A DNA stretch of 46,562 bases from Terriglobia bacterium (GCA_020073545.1 JAIQEZ010000023.1:1-46562), one strand, 5' to 3'. Positions 35,483 through 44,110 are shown, counted from the stretch's first letter. Notes: a model not told the origin generated them from the sequence alone. Translations and numbers: made by a program.

Positions 35483-37404
35483 TGGAATATCAGTACCTGA
35501 CGCACATTGATTCTCCGGCCGATCTTAGGAAAATTCCGCGAGAGGAGCTGCCCATCGTTGCCGAGGAACTGCGTGACTACATGATCTCGGTCATTTCGAA
35601 AATCGGCGGCCATCTGGCCTCGAGTCTGGGAACCGTGGAACTGACCATCGCCCTCCACTATCTCTTTGACACGCCGCGCGACAAGATCGTTTGGGACATC
35701 GGCCATCAGGCCTACGGCCACAAAATCCTGACGGGCCGCCGGGACCGGTTCCCCACCATTCGCCAGTACGGAGGGCTTTCCGGCTTCCCCTCCCGTGAGG
35801 AGAGTCCTTACGACACTTTCAACGTCGCCCACGCCGGAACGGCGATTTCAGGGGCGTTGGGCATGGCTGTGGCCCGCGACCTGAAAGGCGAGAACTATCA
35901 CGTCGTAGCCGTAGTGGGCGACGCCGGACTCACCTCAGGCCTGGAACTGGAAGGGATCAACAATCTGGGGACGCTGAAGAAAAAAGTGCTGGTCATCTTG
36001 AACGACAACAAGATGTCCATCTCACCCAACGTCGGCGCTTTTGCGGGCTACCTGAACCGCATCGTTCATGGGCAGGCGTATCACCGGCTGCGGGAAGAAT
36101 TCGAGAAGAGGATCCTTTCCGTCCCGCGTTTGGGCCCCCGGCTCCTGAGACTCTCCAAGGACCTCGTGGAATCCGCCAAAACCATGCTGATCCCAGGACT
36201 GGTGTTCGAGGAACTGGGCTTCGAATACCTCGGGCCGATCAACGGTCACAGTCTGGATGAGCTGCTCGCTGTGCTGGCTAAGGCCAAAGAGCGTCCTGGA
36301 CCCACCCTGGTCCATATCGTGACCCAAAAGGGCAAGGGCTACCCGCACGCCGAAATGCTGCCTGTGAAATATCACGGCGTGACTCAATTCGACGTTTCCA
36401 CGGGCGTCTTCCACCCTGCAGCCAACAAGGCCCCGAGCTACACGGGGGTATTCGGCAAGGCCATCTGTGAGGTGGCGGCGAAAGACCCGCGCGTGGTCGC
36501 GATTACCGCCGCCATGAGTGAAGGCACCGGCCTGGCCGAATTCTCCAAACGCTTCCCCGACCGGTTCTTCGACGTGGGGATCGCCGAGCAACACGCCGTC
36601 ACCTTTGCCACGGGACTGGCCTGCGAAGGGATGCGCCCCGTCGTCGCAATTTATTCCACCTTCCTGCAACGTGCCTTTGACCAAGTGATGCACGACACCT
36701 GCTTGATGCGCGCGCCGGTAACGTTCGTCCTCGACCGCGGCGGCCTGGTGGGCGCCGACGGGCCGACGCATCACGGGCTCTACGACCTGGTTTATCTTTC
36801 CGCGCTGCCGGGGATGGTGGTGATGGCGCCCAAGGATGAGAACGAACTGCGCCACATGCTCTATACCGCGATCAACCTCAACGGGCCTGCGGCCATGCGC
36901 TTTCCACGCGGCAGCGGAATCGGTATCCCCATCGACGCGGATTTCAAGGCCCTGGAGATTGGGAAGGCTGAGATTCTGCGGGAAGGCTCCGATATCGTGA
37001 TCCTTGCCCTCGGCACCATGGCTTATCCGTGCCTGGAGGCAGCGACCCGGCTGGAGGCTCTGGGCATTCGCGCCACGGTCATCAATGCGCGGTTCATGAA
37101 GCCCCTGGACGAAGAACTAATCTGCTGCCTGGCAGCGGAGAAACAATTCCTGGTGACAGCCGAGGAAGGCACGGAGGCAGGAGGATTTGGCTCGAGCGTC
37201 GCGGCGTTATTGCAGGACCGGAAAACCCCCGCCAGCCTGCTGCGCATCGCCGTCCCCGACCGCATCATTCCCCACGGCGCGCCGAACCTGCTGCACGCCA
37301 AGTACGGCCTGGATGTCGACGGGATATTTGAGAAGATCAAGAACTTCGCGCACGAATTCCCGGTCCGGTCGGAACTGCGCTATCGCTCCCTGCTAAGGTC
37401 GTAA
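35482..37404 (+). CDS. dxs: 1-deoxy-D-xylulose-5-phosphate synthase with a variant ThDP motif
   Basis: 640 residues from ATG 35482. G-G-H-L-A-S-S-L-G, N-D-N-K-M-S-I-S-P-N-V-G-A and G-I-A-E-Q-H-A-V-T-F-A are canonical. The usual G-D-G-A-x-T-x-G reads G-D-A-G-L-T-S-G (residues 146-153), and D-R-A-G-L-V-G-A-D-G reads D-R-G-G-L-V-G-A-D-G. The rest of the ThDP signature is in place. It makes DXP from pyruvate and glyceraldehyde 3-phosphate, the entry to the MEP pathway feeding ispA. No start site other than the overlapping TGATG fits. Confidence 0.95.
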   Translation: MEYQYLTHIDSPADLRKIPREELPIVAEELRDYMISVISKIGGHLASSLGTVELTIALHYLFDTPRDKIVWDIGHQAYGHKILTGRRDRFPTIRQYGGLSGFPSREESPYDTFNVAHAGTAISGALGMAVARDLKGENYHVVAVVGDAGLTSGLELEGINNLGTLKKKVLVILNDNKMSISPNVGAFAGYLNRIVHGQAYHRLREEFEKRILSVPRLGPRLLRLSKDLVESAKTMLIPGLVFEELGFEYLGPINGHSLDELLAVLAKAKERPGPTLVHIVTQKGKGYPHAEMLPVKYHGVTQFDVSTGVFHPAANKAPSYTGVFGKAICEVAAKDPRVVAITAAMSEGTGLAEFSKRFPDRFFDVGIAEQHAVTFATGLACEGMRPVVAIYSTFLQRAFDQVMHDTCLMRAPVTFVLDRGGLVGADGPTHHGLYDLVYLSALPGMVVMAPKDENELRHMLYTAINLNGPAAMRFPRGSGIGIPIDADFKALEIGKAEILREGSDIVILALGTMAYPCLEAATRLEALGIRATVINARFMKPLDEELICCLAAEKQFLVTAEEGTEAGGFGSSVAALLQDRKTPASLLRIAVPDRIIPHGAPNLLHAKYGLDVDGIFEKIKNFAHEFPVRSELRYRSLLRS

Positions 37405-37697
37405 GATGGTGGGAGGCGTTACGAAATAACCTCTCCTTTCGGCCGCTAAGCGACCCCCTCACCGGTCCCGACAATTTTAGATTTACGATTTTGGATTAGC
37501 GAACCGGGCGGGGCAGCGCTCGGGAGAGAGCCCTCAATCTCTAAAGAAATGGCTGGACTCTCGAAAGACGAAAAGTAAGCGGCGGGGATGACACACGAGA
37601 TCGCGGCGGCTTACGCCGACAAGGACGCCGCAGGGCGTATGACCGACTGAAGGGCACCTGAGCATAGACGCAGGAATCCGGATAAGGCGAGTGAAGC
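37405..37697. other. Spacer after dxs, start of an accessory patch
   Basis: No gene is supported. TTTAGATTTACGATTTTGG near 37478-37497 is of a kind common in dispersed repeats. A 20-codon frame at 37588-37650 with GGGG before its ATG is too short to judge. Confidence 0.4.
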
Positions 37698-38150
37698 ATG
37701 CACAAGCGGAAAGGCCGTGAGACGACGCTGGTTGGGGTCGCGGGAGTCCATCACGTGGTCTGCGAATTGTCGCGCCGTGGACTCATTGCCTTGCCGACCA
37801 CAAGGAACACGGCAGGCTACGATGTGATCGTAGTGTCACAGGACGGCACGAAACACGCCAACATCCAGGTGAAAAGCGCAGGCAATCCAAAGGTCCGTTT
37901 TTGGCCGGTTGCGAAGTCCAAAGCGGGTATCCGCCGTGGCGCCGACGATTACTACGTATTCCTTGGCGGCCTGGAGCGGGGCGAACAAATTGACGGCTAC
38001 CTCCTGAATGGCAAAGAGGTGCTGAAGGAAATCCAGGAGCACTACGGGGATAGAGCCTTTCGGGCTGGTAAGCCGTTTCCCTACTGTCTGTACCTCCGCC
38101 CTCGCGCACGAAAACAGTGGGCGGAGGATTGGAATTCCTGGACCCTGTGA
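37698..38150 (+). CDS. PD-(D/E)XK-like predicted nuclease
   Basis: 150 residues. An early H-H-V-V-C-E-L-S-R-R-G helix places a Glu upstream of a core G-Y-D-V-I-V-V-x(8)-I-Q-V-K-S. This D-x(n)-Q-x-K arrangement is the catalytic pattern of the PD-(D/E)XK fold (Glu, Asp, Gln-x-Lys). The rest includes D-D-Y-Y-V-F-L-G-G-L-E and a C-terminal W-A-E-D-W. A start GTGA(AGC)ATG site at 37698 has no strong Shine-Dalgarno. No modification methylase or partner gene is adjacent, so it may be an orphan nuclease, DNA-repair or transfer-related protein. Confidence 0.6.
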   Translation: MHKRKGRETTLVGVAGVHHVVCELSRRGLIALPTTRNTAGYDVIVVSQDGTKHANIQVKSAGNPKVRFWPVAKSKAGIRRGADDYYVFLGGLERGEQIDGYLLNGKEVLKEIQEHYGDRAFRAGKPFPYCLYLRPRARKQWAEDWNSWTL

Positions 38151-38162
38151 GCCAGCGATTAG

Positions 38163-38188
38163 CGCAGACCTGTTCTTGAAGTCTGCGG
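38163..38188. repeat. CGCAGAC...GTCTGCG hairpin repeat, copy 1
   Basis: CGCAGAC and GTCTGCG enclose CTGTTCTTGAA. A near-identical copy with the same flanking C-T-G/C-A-G-G-C-G pattern lies at 45139-45164. The rest of the spacer to 38371 shows no gene. Confidence 0.75.
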
Positions 38189-38371
38189 TTTTTCTGAGGC
38201 GGACGATTAGGGCCGCGGAGTTCGAGAGCAACTCCGCGTTGCGCGGTCGCAGACTCAGTCCCAAACCGACCGAATCCGCGCCAGCCCGCACAAAGCGCGA
38301 CGTACCCCTCCTTGTCTCTCCCTACGTAGTCGGGATGTTCCTTGGCGGTATGGGCCACCCGCGTTGTCGGG

Positions 38372-38398
38372 GTGTCCAACATGGGGAGTGTCCAACAT
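38372..38398 (+). promoter_or_regulatory. Candidate ParD operator
   Basis: GTGTCCAACAT occurs twice in direct orientation, at 38372-38382 and 38388-38398, 16 bases apart. A partial inverse (ATGATGGACAG) follows at about 38404. Tandem sites upstream of a ribbon-helix-helix antitoxin suit cooperative autorepression. Confidence 0.5.
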
Positions 38399-38453
38399 TG
38401 ACAATGATGGACAGAGCTGGTATTTTCGACCTGAAGAACCAGGAGGAATTCCC

Positions 38454-38726
38454 GTGAACGTTCACCTTACGCCTGAGCTAGAAACGCTCGTTCAGAACAA
38501 AGTGAAGACCGGCCGCTACAACTCGGCGAGCGAAGTGGTCCGCGAGGCACTGCGGCTTTTTGAAGAGAGGGACCAGATTCGGCAGCTCCAGATTCAGGAG
38601 CTCCGGAAGAAAATCAACAAGGGCTGGGCTTCTCTCGAACGCGGCGAGGGAGTGGACGGAGAGGAATTCTTCAGGGTTCTCGGGCGAGAAGAACGAGAGT
38701 TGGCGCGAAAGCGCAAACAGGCATGA
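38454..38726 (+). CDS. parD: ParD-family ribbon-helix-helix antitoxin
   Basis: 90 residues from GTG 38454, with a perfect AGGAGG eight bases upstream. N-V-H-L-T-P-E-L-E is the DNA-binding strand, then G-R-Y-N-S-A-S-E-V-V-R-E-A-L-R-L-F-E-E matches ParD. The charged C-terminus binds ParE. It overlaps the parE start as ATGA. The antitoxin is intact although its toxin is not. Confidence 0.9.
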   Translation: MNVHLTPELETLVQNKVKTGRYNSASEVVREALRLFEERDQIRQLQIQELRKKINKGWASLERGEGVDGEEFFRVLGREERELARKRKQA

Positions 38727-39010
38727 AGCCCTTCAAACTTTCCCCTGAAGCCGCCCAGGACATTCGGGAAATCTGGGCCTACATCGCAGCCGACAGTATC
38801 AAAGCCGCCCGCCGCCTTCGCCTCCAAATTCTTGATGCATGCCGGAGGGTTGCCGACAACCCATGAATTGGACACAGCCGAGAGGACCTCACAGACAAGC
38901 CCATGCTTTTCTGGCCGGCGGGCTTATACCTGATTATTTACACCGCCCGAAAGCCTGTCGAAATCGTTCGCGTACTACACGGCGCGCGTGACATTCCAAG
39001 CCTGCTCTAA
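38723..39010 (+). pseudogene. parE: ParE-family toxin gene with one in-frame TGA
   Basis: The frame from ATG 38723 (F-K-L-S-P-E-A-A-Q-D-I-R-E-I-W-A-Y-I-A) runs on for 95 codons, the normal ParE length, to TAA 39008-39010. It is interrupted only by TGA at 38864-38866, in the N-P-x-I-G-H-S-R-E-D-L stretch. The C-terminal part still reads L-Y-L-I-I-Y-T-A-R-K and V-L-H-G-A-R-D. A single GGA or TGG to TGA change would explain it. The predicted 47-residue product would lack the toxin active region. ParE poisons gyrase in working systems. Confidence 0.9.
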
Positions 39011-39209
39011 TTGCTTGCAACGGAGATGACCCTGATTGACGGCTGGATCGCGCGGAGACCCAGCCACGCGCTGGCCGATTGACATCGTGACACAAATTGT
39101 TGCACGTTGTTGTTATCCCAACAGTGACCAGTCGCCAACTCCGGGACACGCGCCGGCTGAAGGCTTGGCTGCGCACCGGGCTGGTAGGCTAATGAAAAGG
39201 TCCCGAACA

Positions 39210-39345
39210 TGTCATCCTGAGGAGTCCGCCGTGGCGGACGACGAAGGATCTCAGCATTTGATTGTTTCCAAGAATACAGGGGTTCTTCGCGCAGTTCACC
39301 CTGAGCGAAATGACAAACATCCTTCGGCTTCGCCTCAGGATGACA
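39210..39345. repeat. Inverted-repeat element TGTCATCCTGAG...CTCAGGATGACA
   Basis: Perfect 12-base ends (39210-39221 and 39334-39345) enclose about 110 bases with further pairing such as GTCCGCCGTGGCGGAC. This type is dispersed widely in several bacterial groups. It is the main content of the 39011-39392 spacer; no gene is seen there. Confidence 0.8.
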
Positions 39346-39392
39346 GTGAATGGGCTCAGAATGACATTATCAGAGTGTCTTCCAGCAATCTG

Positions 39393-40289
39393 TCAGGTGT
39401 TCTGGCTCTCTACAAGCTGCTTGGCGCGCTGGGCGGCACGGACCACCGCTTTGATCAGGGTGACGCGCAGGCCGCCTTCCTCGAGTTCCAGCAACCCATC
39501 AATCGTACAGCCCGCGGGGGTGGTGACCATGTCTTTCAGTTTGGCCGGGTGTTCGCCGGTTTGTAGGACCAAGGCCGATGCACCCAGCAAGGTCTGCGCG
39601 GAAAGCTCGGTGGAAAGCTCGCGCGGCAGACCCAGCTTCACGCCTCCCTCCGCCAGCGATTCGATGATCAGGTAGACGTAGGCAGGACCCGACGCGGAAA
39701 GGCCCGTAACAGCGTCCATGTGCTTCTCATCCACAACTACCGTACGGCCCATGGAACCGAAAATCTCCCGCGCCAGCGCAACGTCCTCGGGCGTAGCGTG
39801 ATTGCCTGCGGCCAGCGCAGTCATTCCCTGCCGAATCAAGCAGGGGGTGTTGGGCATGGCCCGGACCACATGGGCAGGGTGGCCGAGCTCTCGCTCGATC
39901 AGCGTCGTGGTGACGGAAGCCGCGGCGGAAATGATGACCGCATCCTTGCGCAACGCTTTTTTTACATCGTGCAGGAAGCCCTTCACCTGTTGAGGCTTCA
40001 AGCTGACCAACACCAGATCGGCGCCCGCCACCGCCTGGCGGTTGTTGGTGTGCGCCTTGACGCCATATTTCTCAGCCAAGTAATCGGCGCGCGGCTGATG
40101 AGCGACGGTCACCTCAACGCGATGGACCGGGACGAGCTGTGAACCCAACATGCCGGAAAGCAAGCCCTCGCCCAACTTCCCGCAGCCTATCAGCGCCAGC
40201 TTTTTTACCCGGCTCTGAAAGTCGCGCGCGCCGCGAGCCTCCGTGGATTCCCGCTTTCGCGGGAATGACTTGGCGTCGGTGGTTTTCAT
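39393..40289 (-). CDS. proC: Pyrroline-5-carboxylate reductase with a repeat-derived N-terminus
   Basis: 298 residues from ATG 40289, which has GAGGA five bases upstream. Conserved ProC sequence starts only at V-K-K-L-A-L-I-G-C-G-K-L-G (about residue 28), the NADPH-binding Rossmann fold. Later come M-P-N-T-P and the dimerisation motif L-S-A-S-G-P-A-Y-V-Y. The first 27 residues include S-F-P-R-K-R-E-S-T, the translation of a dispersed palindrome (40247-40266). No start codon lies closer to the fold. It catalyses the last step of proline synthesis. Adjacent to ilvC on the same strand. Confidence 0.95.
   Translation of the reverse strand: MKTTDAKSFPRKRESTEARGARDFQSRVKKLALIGCGKLGEGLLSGMLGSQLVPVHRVEVTVAHQPRADYLAEKYGVKAHTNNRQAVAGADLVLVSLKPQQVKGFLHDVKKALRKDAVIISAAASVTTTLIERELGHPAHVVRAMPNTPCLIRQGMTALAAGNHATPEDVALAREIFGSMGRTVVVDEKHMDAVTGLSASGPAYVYLIIESLAEGGVKLGLPRELSTELSAQTLLGASALVLQTGEHPAKLKDMVTTPAGCTIDGLLELEEGGLRVTLIKAVVRAAQRAKQLVESQNT
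40247..40266. repeat. ATTCCCGC-TTTC-GCGGGAAT palindrome inside proC
   Basis: Perfect eight-base arms around a TTTC loop, encoding part of the proC N-terminal extension. It is related to the ATTCCCG units at 15309 and 32047. Confidence 0.85.
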
Positions 40290-40313
40290 AGTGGTCCTCG
40301 GGTGATGAGAAGA

Positions 40314-40370
40314 AGCTGACAGCGGTCAGCTATCAGCCAGAGCTTTAGCTGACTGCTGAGCGCTGAGAGC
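40314..40370. repeat. TCAGC-type repeat between ilvC and proC
   Basis: Alternating AGCTGAC/GTCAGC/CTGAGCGCTGAG units form local hairpins in the spacer after the ilvC stop. Related to 6782-6856 and 44181-44288. Confidence 0.75.
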
Positions 40371-40376
40371 CTTGTA

Positions 40377-41411
40377 CTACCGCCTTGCTGCGGCCTGCGC
40401 CGCGGTGGCTTCCTTCTTGGATGTCTGGATCCAAGGCATCATCTTGCGCAGCTCGCTTCCCACCTTTTCGATGAGATGTTCGGAAGCCTTGGAGCGCATT
40501 TCCAGGAACCGCTTGCGTCCCTTGGCGTTTTCATCCATCCACTCTTTGGCAAACACACCGCTCTGAATGTCGGCCAGAACCTTTTTCATCGTCTCACGCA
40601 CCCGGGCGTCAATCACCACGGGCCCGCGGGTGTAATCCCCGTATTCGGCGGTGTCACTCACCGAATAACGCATGTACTTGATCCCACCCTGGTAGATGAG
40701 GTCCACAATCAGCTTCAGCTCGTGGAGGCATTCGAAGTAGGCAATCTCGGGCTGGTAACCGGCTTCGACGAGCGTCTCGAAGGCCGTCGTGACGAGGGCC
40801 GAGACCCCGCCGCACAGCACCGTCTGCTCGCCGAAGAGGTCGGTCTCCGTCTCCTCTTTGAAGGTGGTGCGAATCACGCCCGCCTTGAGCGAACCGATAC
40901 CTTTGGCGTAAGCGAGCCCAGTCTTCTCGGCACGGCCGGAAGCGTCCTGTTCTATCGCCAAGAGCGAGGGCACGCCTACGCCCTCGGTAAAGAGCTCGCG
41001 CAGGCGATGCCCAGGACACTTGGGCGCGATCATGATGACGTCCACGGTGGGCGGAGGAACGATAAACTTGAAGTGAATGTTAAACCCGTGAGCAAACACC
41101 AGGGTTTTGCCCGGCCCGAGGTGGGGGGCGATGGCCTCTTTGTACACCTGCGCCTGCACCGGATCGGGGATGAGCACGACGATCAGGTCACCGCGCTGGG
41201 CGGCTTCCGCGGCCTCCATGACCTCGAAGCCTGCCTCTTTTGCCTTGGTGCGTGGCGGATCGCCGGCGCGCTCGGCAACGATCACCTTGACCCCGCTGTC
41301 GCGTAGATTCAGCGCGTGCGCGTGTCCCTGACTGCCGTAGCCGATAATGGCCACGGTTTTCCCCGCGAGATTTTTCAGGTCACCGTCTTGCTCATAATAG
41401 ACTTTAGCCAT
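40377..41411 (-). CDS. ilvC: Ketol-acid reductoisomerase, short class I
   Basis: 344 residues. NADPH motif G-Y-G-S-Q-G-H-A, then catalytic A-H-G-F-N-I and, in the knotted C-terminal domain, [10 protein letters not shown] and E-C-L-H-E (Mg ligands). It converts acetolactate or acetohydroxybutyrate in branched-chain amino acid synthesis. Third gene of the ilvB-ilvN-ilvC series, separated from ilvN by an inserted inverted-repeat element. Confidence 0.97.
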   Translation of the reverse strand: MAKVYYEQDGDLKNLAGKTVAIIGYGSQGHAHALNLRDSGVKVIVAERAGDPPRTKAKEAGFEVMEAAEAAQRGDLIVVLIPDPVQAQVYKEAIAPHLGPGKTLVFAHGFNIHFKFIVPPPTVDVIMIAPKCPGHRLRELFTEGVGVPSLLAIEQDASGRAEKTGLAYAKGIGSLKAGVIRTTFKEETETDLFGEQTVLCGGVSALVTTAFETLVEAGYQPEIAYFECLHELKLIVDLIYQGGIKYMRYSVSDTAEYGDYTRGPVVIDARVRETMKKVLADIQSGVFAKEWMDENAKGRKRFLEMRSKASEHLIEKVGSELRKMMPWIQTSKKEATAAQAAARR

Positions 41412-41529
41412 AGCCGTCTAGCCCTCCGCCAAGCATTGAATTTGAAAAGCTGGATTATATACGAAGCAGGTAGCTCGCCGACCCGCTAATTACCCCGCCC
41501 GAATCGAACGTCAACCCGTCCTCATTAAG

Positions 41530-41737
41530 GGTAGTGTCCTAATTTGGCGGAGTGAATTCAAGACAGGGGGCCGGACCTTCAGGTCCGACGACAGCCAAAA
41601 CTTCAAATGGGGCCTTTAGGCCCCGAAGCTTCAGGGGCCAAAGCCCCCGACTGGGCGCCCGCCGATCATGTTGGAGCTAGAGCTCCGCCCCCCTAGCCAA
41701 CTCCATCGAGCGAAGTTTCTCAAATTAGGACACTACC
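41530..41737. mobile_element. MITE-like element in the ilvN-ilvC spacer
   Basis: Terminal inverted repeats GGTAGTGTCCTAATTTG (41530-41546) and its exact complement (41721-41737) bound 208 bases without an open frame. The flanks TCATTAAG and TCATCAAG look like an eight-base target duplication with one change. Inside are several short hairpins (CCGGACCTTCAGGTCCG, GGGGCCTTTAGGCCCC, GGAGCTAGAGCTCC). The stop of ilvN begins two bases beyond the right flank. Confidence 0.8.
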
Positions 41738-41746
41738 TCATCAAGC

Positions 41747-42223
41747 TTACGCGACGATCAGCTCCGGGCGCGACACGTTCCGGGTACTTTTCACACAGGC
41801 GAAGGGAAGAACCTCCGGGATACCGAAAGCCGGCACGGCGGTTCGCCGGCGGCCTTCAGCGGGAACCTCGAGGAGATATTTTCCATGACTGGCAAAGATA
41901 AGCTTGGACCCAGGAAAGGTCTCGAGAATCTCAGCCACCCGGGAGGTGTCGGGATCCGCGTCGATGAAAATGAAGGCAGCGTCCTCGGAGGGCTCGTGCC
42001 GATAACAAGTGACGTGCTGAACGCCTCCCATCCGGCGCAGGAGGTTAAAGATGTGATCGACGTCCGCCTCTGGCGACTCCATAACCGCCATCATGGAAAG
42101 GCCACTCGGCCGAGCCGCCATGGCCAGGGTCACGATCTTCAATCCCTTGCGGCGAAACACATTCATCAGCCGGCAAGTCACGATCAGGTCCTGCTCGGTT
42201 TCGAGCGTAATCAGCCACTGCAT
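41747..42223 (-). CDS. ilvN: Acetolactate synthase small (regulatory) subunit, ACT domain
   Basis: 158 residues from ATG 42223, with AGGAG upstream. The ACT domain (I-T-L-E-T-E-Q-D-L-I-V-T-C-R-L-M-N-V-F-R-R-K-G-L-K) is at the N-terminus and a second small domain with F-I-F-I-D-A-D-P-D follows. It regulates IlvB by valine-type feedback. It is 65 bases after ilvB and ends beside the MITE-like element. Confidence 0.88.
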   Translation of the reverse strand: MQWLITLETEQDLIVTCRLMNVFRRKGLKIVTLAMAARPSGLSMMAVMESPEADVDHIFNLLRRMGGVQHVTCYRHEPSEDAAFIFIDADPDTSRVAEILETFPGSKLIFASHGKYLLEVPAEGRRRTAVPAFGIPEVLPFACVKSTRNVSRPELIVA

Positions 42224-42288
42224 AGTGTACTCCTGTGCGTTGACCAAAACTCGGCCGGGCCTTGCGCCAGGGCCGCCCGTGCCTGGGC

Positions 42289-44031
42289 CTACACAGCCCA
42301 CAGATCGTCCAGCGCCTCTTCTTCAACCAAAACTCGTGGCGGTTCCACGACCATCTCGGCGAGCGAGGCCCCGGGGGGAACGATGGGATATACGTTCTCC
42401 GCCGGGTCCACCCAGAAATCAACCAAGCGGGGCTCGCGGTCACTCAGGAAGTCCTCGACCGCATCCACCACGTCGGTGCGGTGCTCGACGCGCGTGCCGC
42501 GGATGCCATAAGCCTCGGCCAGCTTGACAAAATCCGGCGCAAAATCGAGGTCAGTGTCGCAGTACCGCTTCTCAAAGAAAATCTCCTGCCACTGGCGCAC
42601 CATGCCCAGCGCACGGTTGTTGATAATGGCGATCTTGACGGGTACCCGGTATTGCACCACCGTCGCCAGATCGTTCAGGGTCATCTGGAAACCCCCGTCG
42701 CCAACGATGGCAATCACCTGGCGATCCGGGAAGGCCATCTGCGCGCCCATGGCCGCAGGGAACCCGTAGCCCATGGACCCCAGTCCGCTGGAGGAGAGGC
42801 ACGTACGCGGCCGGGAAAAGTTGTAGAACTGCGCGGTCCACATCTGATGCTGGCCCACGTCTACCGCTACAATGGCGTTCTCCTGGGCGTGCTGGGCGAT
42901 GGACTCAATCACATACTGGGGTTTCACCGTATTCGCGTACTTGTCATAGGTCAGGGGGTGCTCGGTACGCCAGGACTCAATGCGCTGGAGCCACTGCTGC
43001 CGATCGGGGGTCGGAGCCGTCTGGCGTCGCTTCAAAACATCAATCAAAGCGTGGAGTGCTTCCCGCGCGTCCCCGACCAGGGCCAGATCCACATGCACGT
43101 TCTTGTTGACCTCGGAGGGGTCAACGTCAAAATGAATCTTCTTGGCGTCTGGGGCGAAGCCGTTGAGGCGCCCCGTCACACGGTCATCAAATCGCGCCCC
43201 GATGGCCACCAGCAAGTCGCAGTTGCAGATCGCCAGGTTGGTGGCATACGAACCGTGCATGCCCAGCATTCCCAACGAAAGCGGATGGCGCGAAGGAAAG
43301 GCGCCCATGCCCATCAAGGTCGTCGTCACCGGGATGTGAGTCAGCTCCGCAATCTCGCGAATTTCTGGTGAGGCGTCGGCAGAAATCACCCCGCCGCCCA
43401 CGTAAAGCACCGCCCGGCGGCTTTCCAGGATCATATCCGCCGCTCGTTCGATTTCGGCATCCGTCCACTCACGCAGCCGCTCGGGTCGCTCGGCGCCGGT
43501 GCTGGGGGGGTAGCAGGGCTCTGCCTTTTCCATGAGCACGCTCTTGGGGAGGTCAACCAGCACCGGCCCCGGACGTCCCGAGACAGCAGCCCTGAAAGCC
43601 CGATCGATGACCGCCGGGATGTCCGCCGCAGAGCGGACCAGAAACGACTGCTTGGTAGAGGGAAGACTAATGCCGATCGTGTCGGCCTCCTGGAAGCCAT
43701 CTTTCCCAATCAAGGACGCCGGGACTTGACCCGTCAGGGCAACGACTGGGATGGAATCCATCATCGCCGAGGTCAGGCCCGTGATCAGGTTGGTTGCGCC
43801 CGGTCCGGACGTTCCCAGGCAGACTCCTGGTTTCCCCGAGGCGCGCGCGTAGCCGTCGGCGGCGAAAGCGGCTGCCTGCTCGTGGCGGACCAGCAAGTGG
43901 CGGATGCCCGCACTGTATAGGGCATCGTAAAGGGGAAGGACCGCCCCCCCGGGGAGGCCAAAAAACACATCCACCCTTTGGCGTTTAAGGCTTTCCAGCA
44001 AGAGTTCGGAACCCGAAAAAAGCTTCCCCAT
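42289..44031 (-). CDS. ilvB: Acetolactate synthase large (catalytic) subunit
   Basis: 580 residues. The catalytic Glu is in R-H-E-Q-A-A-A-F-A-A-D-G-Y-A-R; the FAD/ThDP fold follows with G-T-S-G-P-G-A-T-N. The ThDP signature G-D-G-G-F-Q-M-T-x(2)-L-A-T-x(9)-K-I-A-I-I-N-N is present near the C-terminal third. Makes acetolactate from pyruvate, or acetohydroxybutyrate. First gene of ilvB-ilvN-ilvC, with a promoter and operator immediately upstream. Confidence 0.97.
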   Translation of the reverse strand: MGKLFSGSELLLESLKRQRVDVFFGLPGGAVLPLYDALYSAGIRHLLVRHEQAAAFAADGYARASGKPGVCLGTSGPGATNLITGLTSAMMDSIPVVALTGQVPASLIGKDGFQEADTIGISLPSTKQSFLVRSAADIPAVIDRAFRAAVSGRPGPVLVDLPKSVLMEKAEPCYPPSTGAERPERLREWTDAEIERAADMILESRRAVLYVGGGVISADASPEIREIAELTHIPVTTTLMGMGAFPSRHPLSLGMLGMHGSYATNLAICNCDLLVAIGARFDDRVTGRLNGFAPDAKKIHFDVDPSEVNKNVHVDLALVGDAREALHALIDVLKRRQTAPTPDRQQWLQRIESWRTEHPLTYDKYANTVKPQYVIESIAQHAQENAIVAVDVGQHQMWTAQFYNFSRPRTCLSSSGLGSMGYGFPAAMGAQMAFPDRQVIAIVGDGGFQMTLNDLATVVQYRVPVKIAIINNRALGMVRQWQEIFFEKRYCDTDLDFAPDFVKLAEAYGIRGTRVEHRTDVVDAVEDFLSDREPRLVDFWVDPAENVYPIVPPGASLAEMVVEPPRVLVEEEALDDLWAV

Positions 44032-44063
44032 ATTCCTCTCTTAGCGCCTGGCCGGACCGAATG

Positions 44064-44110
44064 ACCGACCAGTCGGTAGGTAAAATAGCATGTCTACCCT
44101 GCCGCGTCAA
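44064..44110 (-). promoter_or_regulatory. Promoter of ilvB with a TetR-type operator
   Basis: On the minus strand TTGACG (44105-44110), a 17-base spacer and TATTTT (44082-44087) form a good sigma-70 promoter. Four bases on, ACCGAC-TG-GTCGGT (44064-44077) is a perfect palindrome covering the likely start of transcription. Such ACCGAC/GTCGGT palindromes are typical TetR/AcrR-family targets. Confidence 0.7.

Noticed and set aside
37588-37650. 20-codon open frame after dxs
   Set aside because: Too short and without a homologous look; GGGG before the ATG may be chance.
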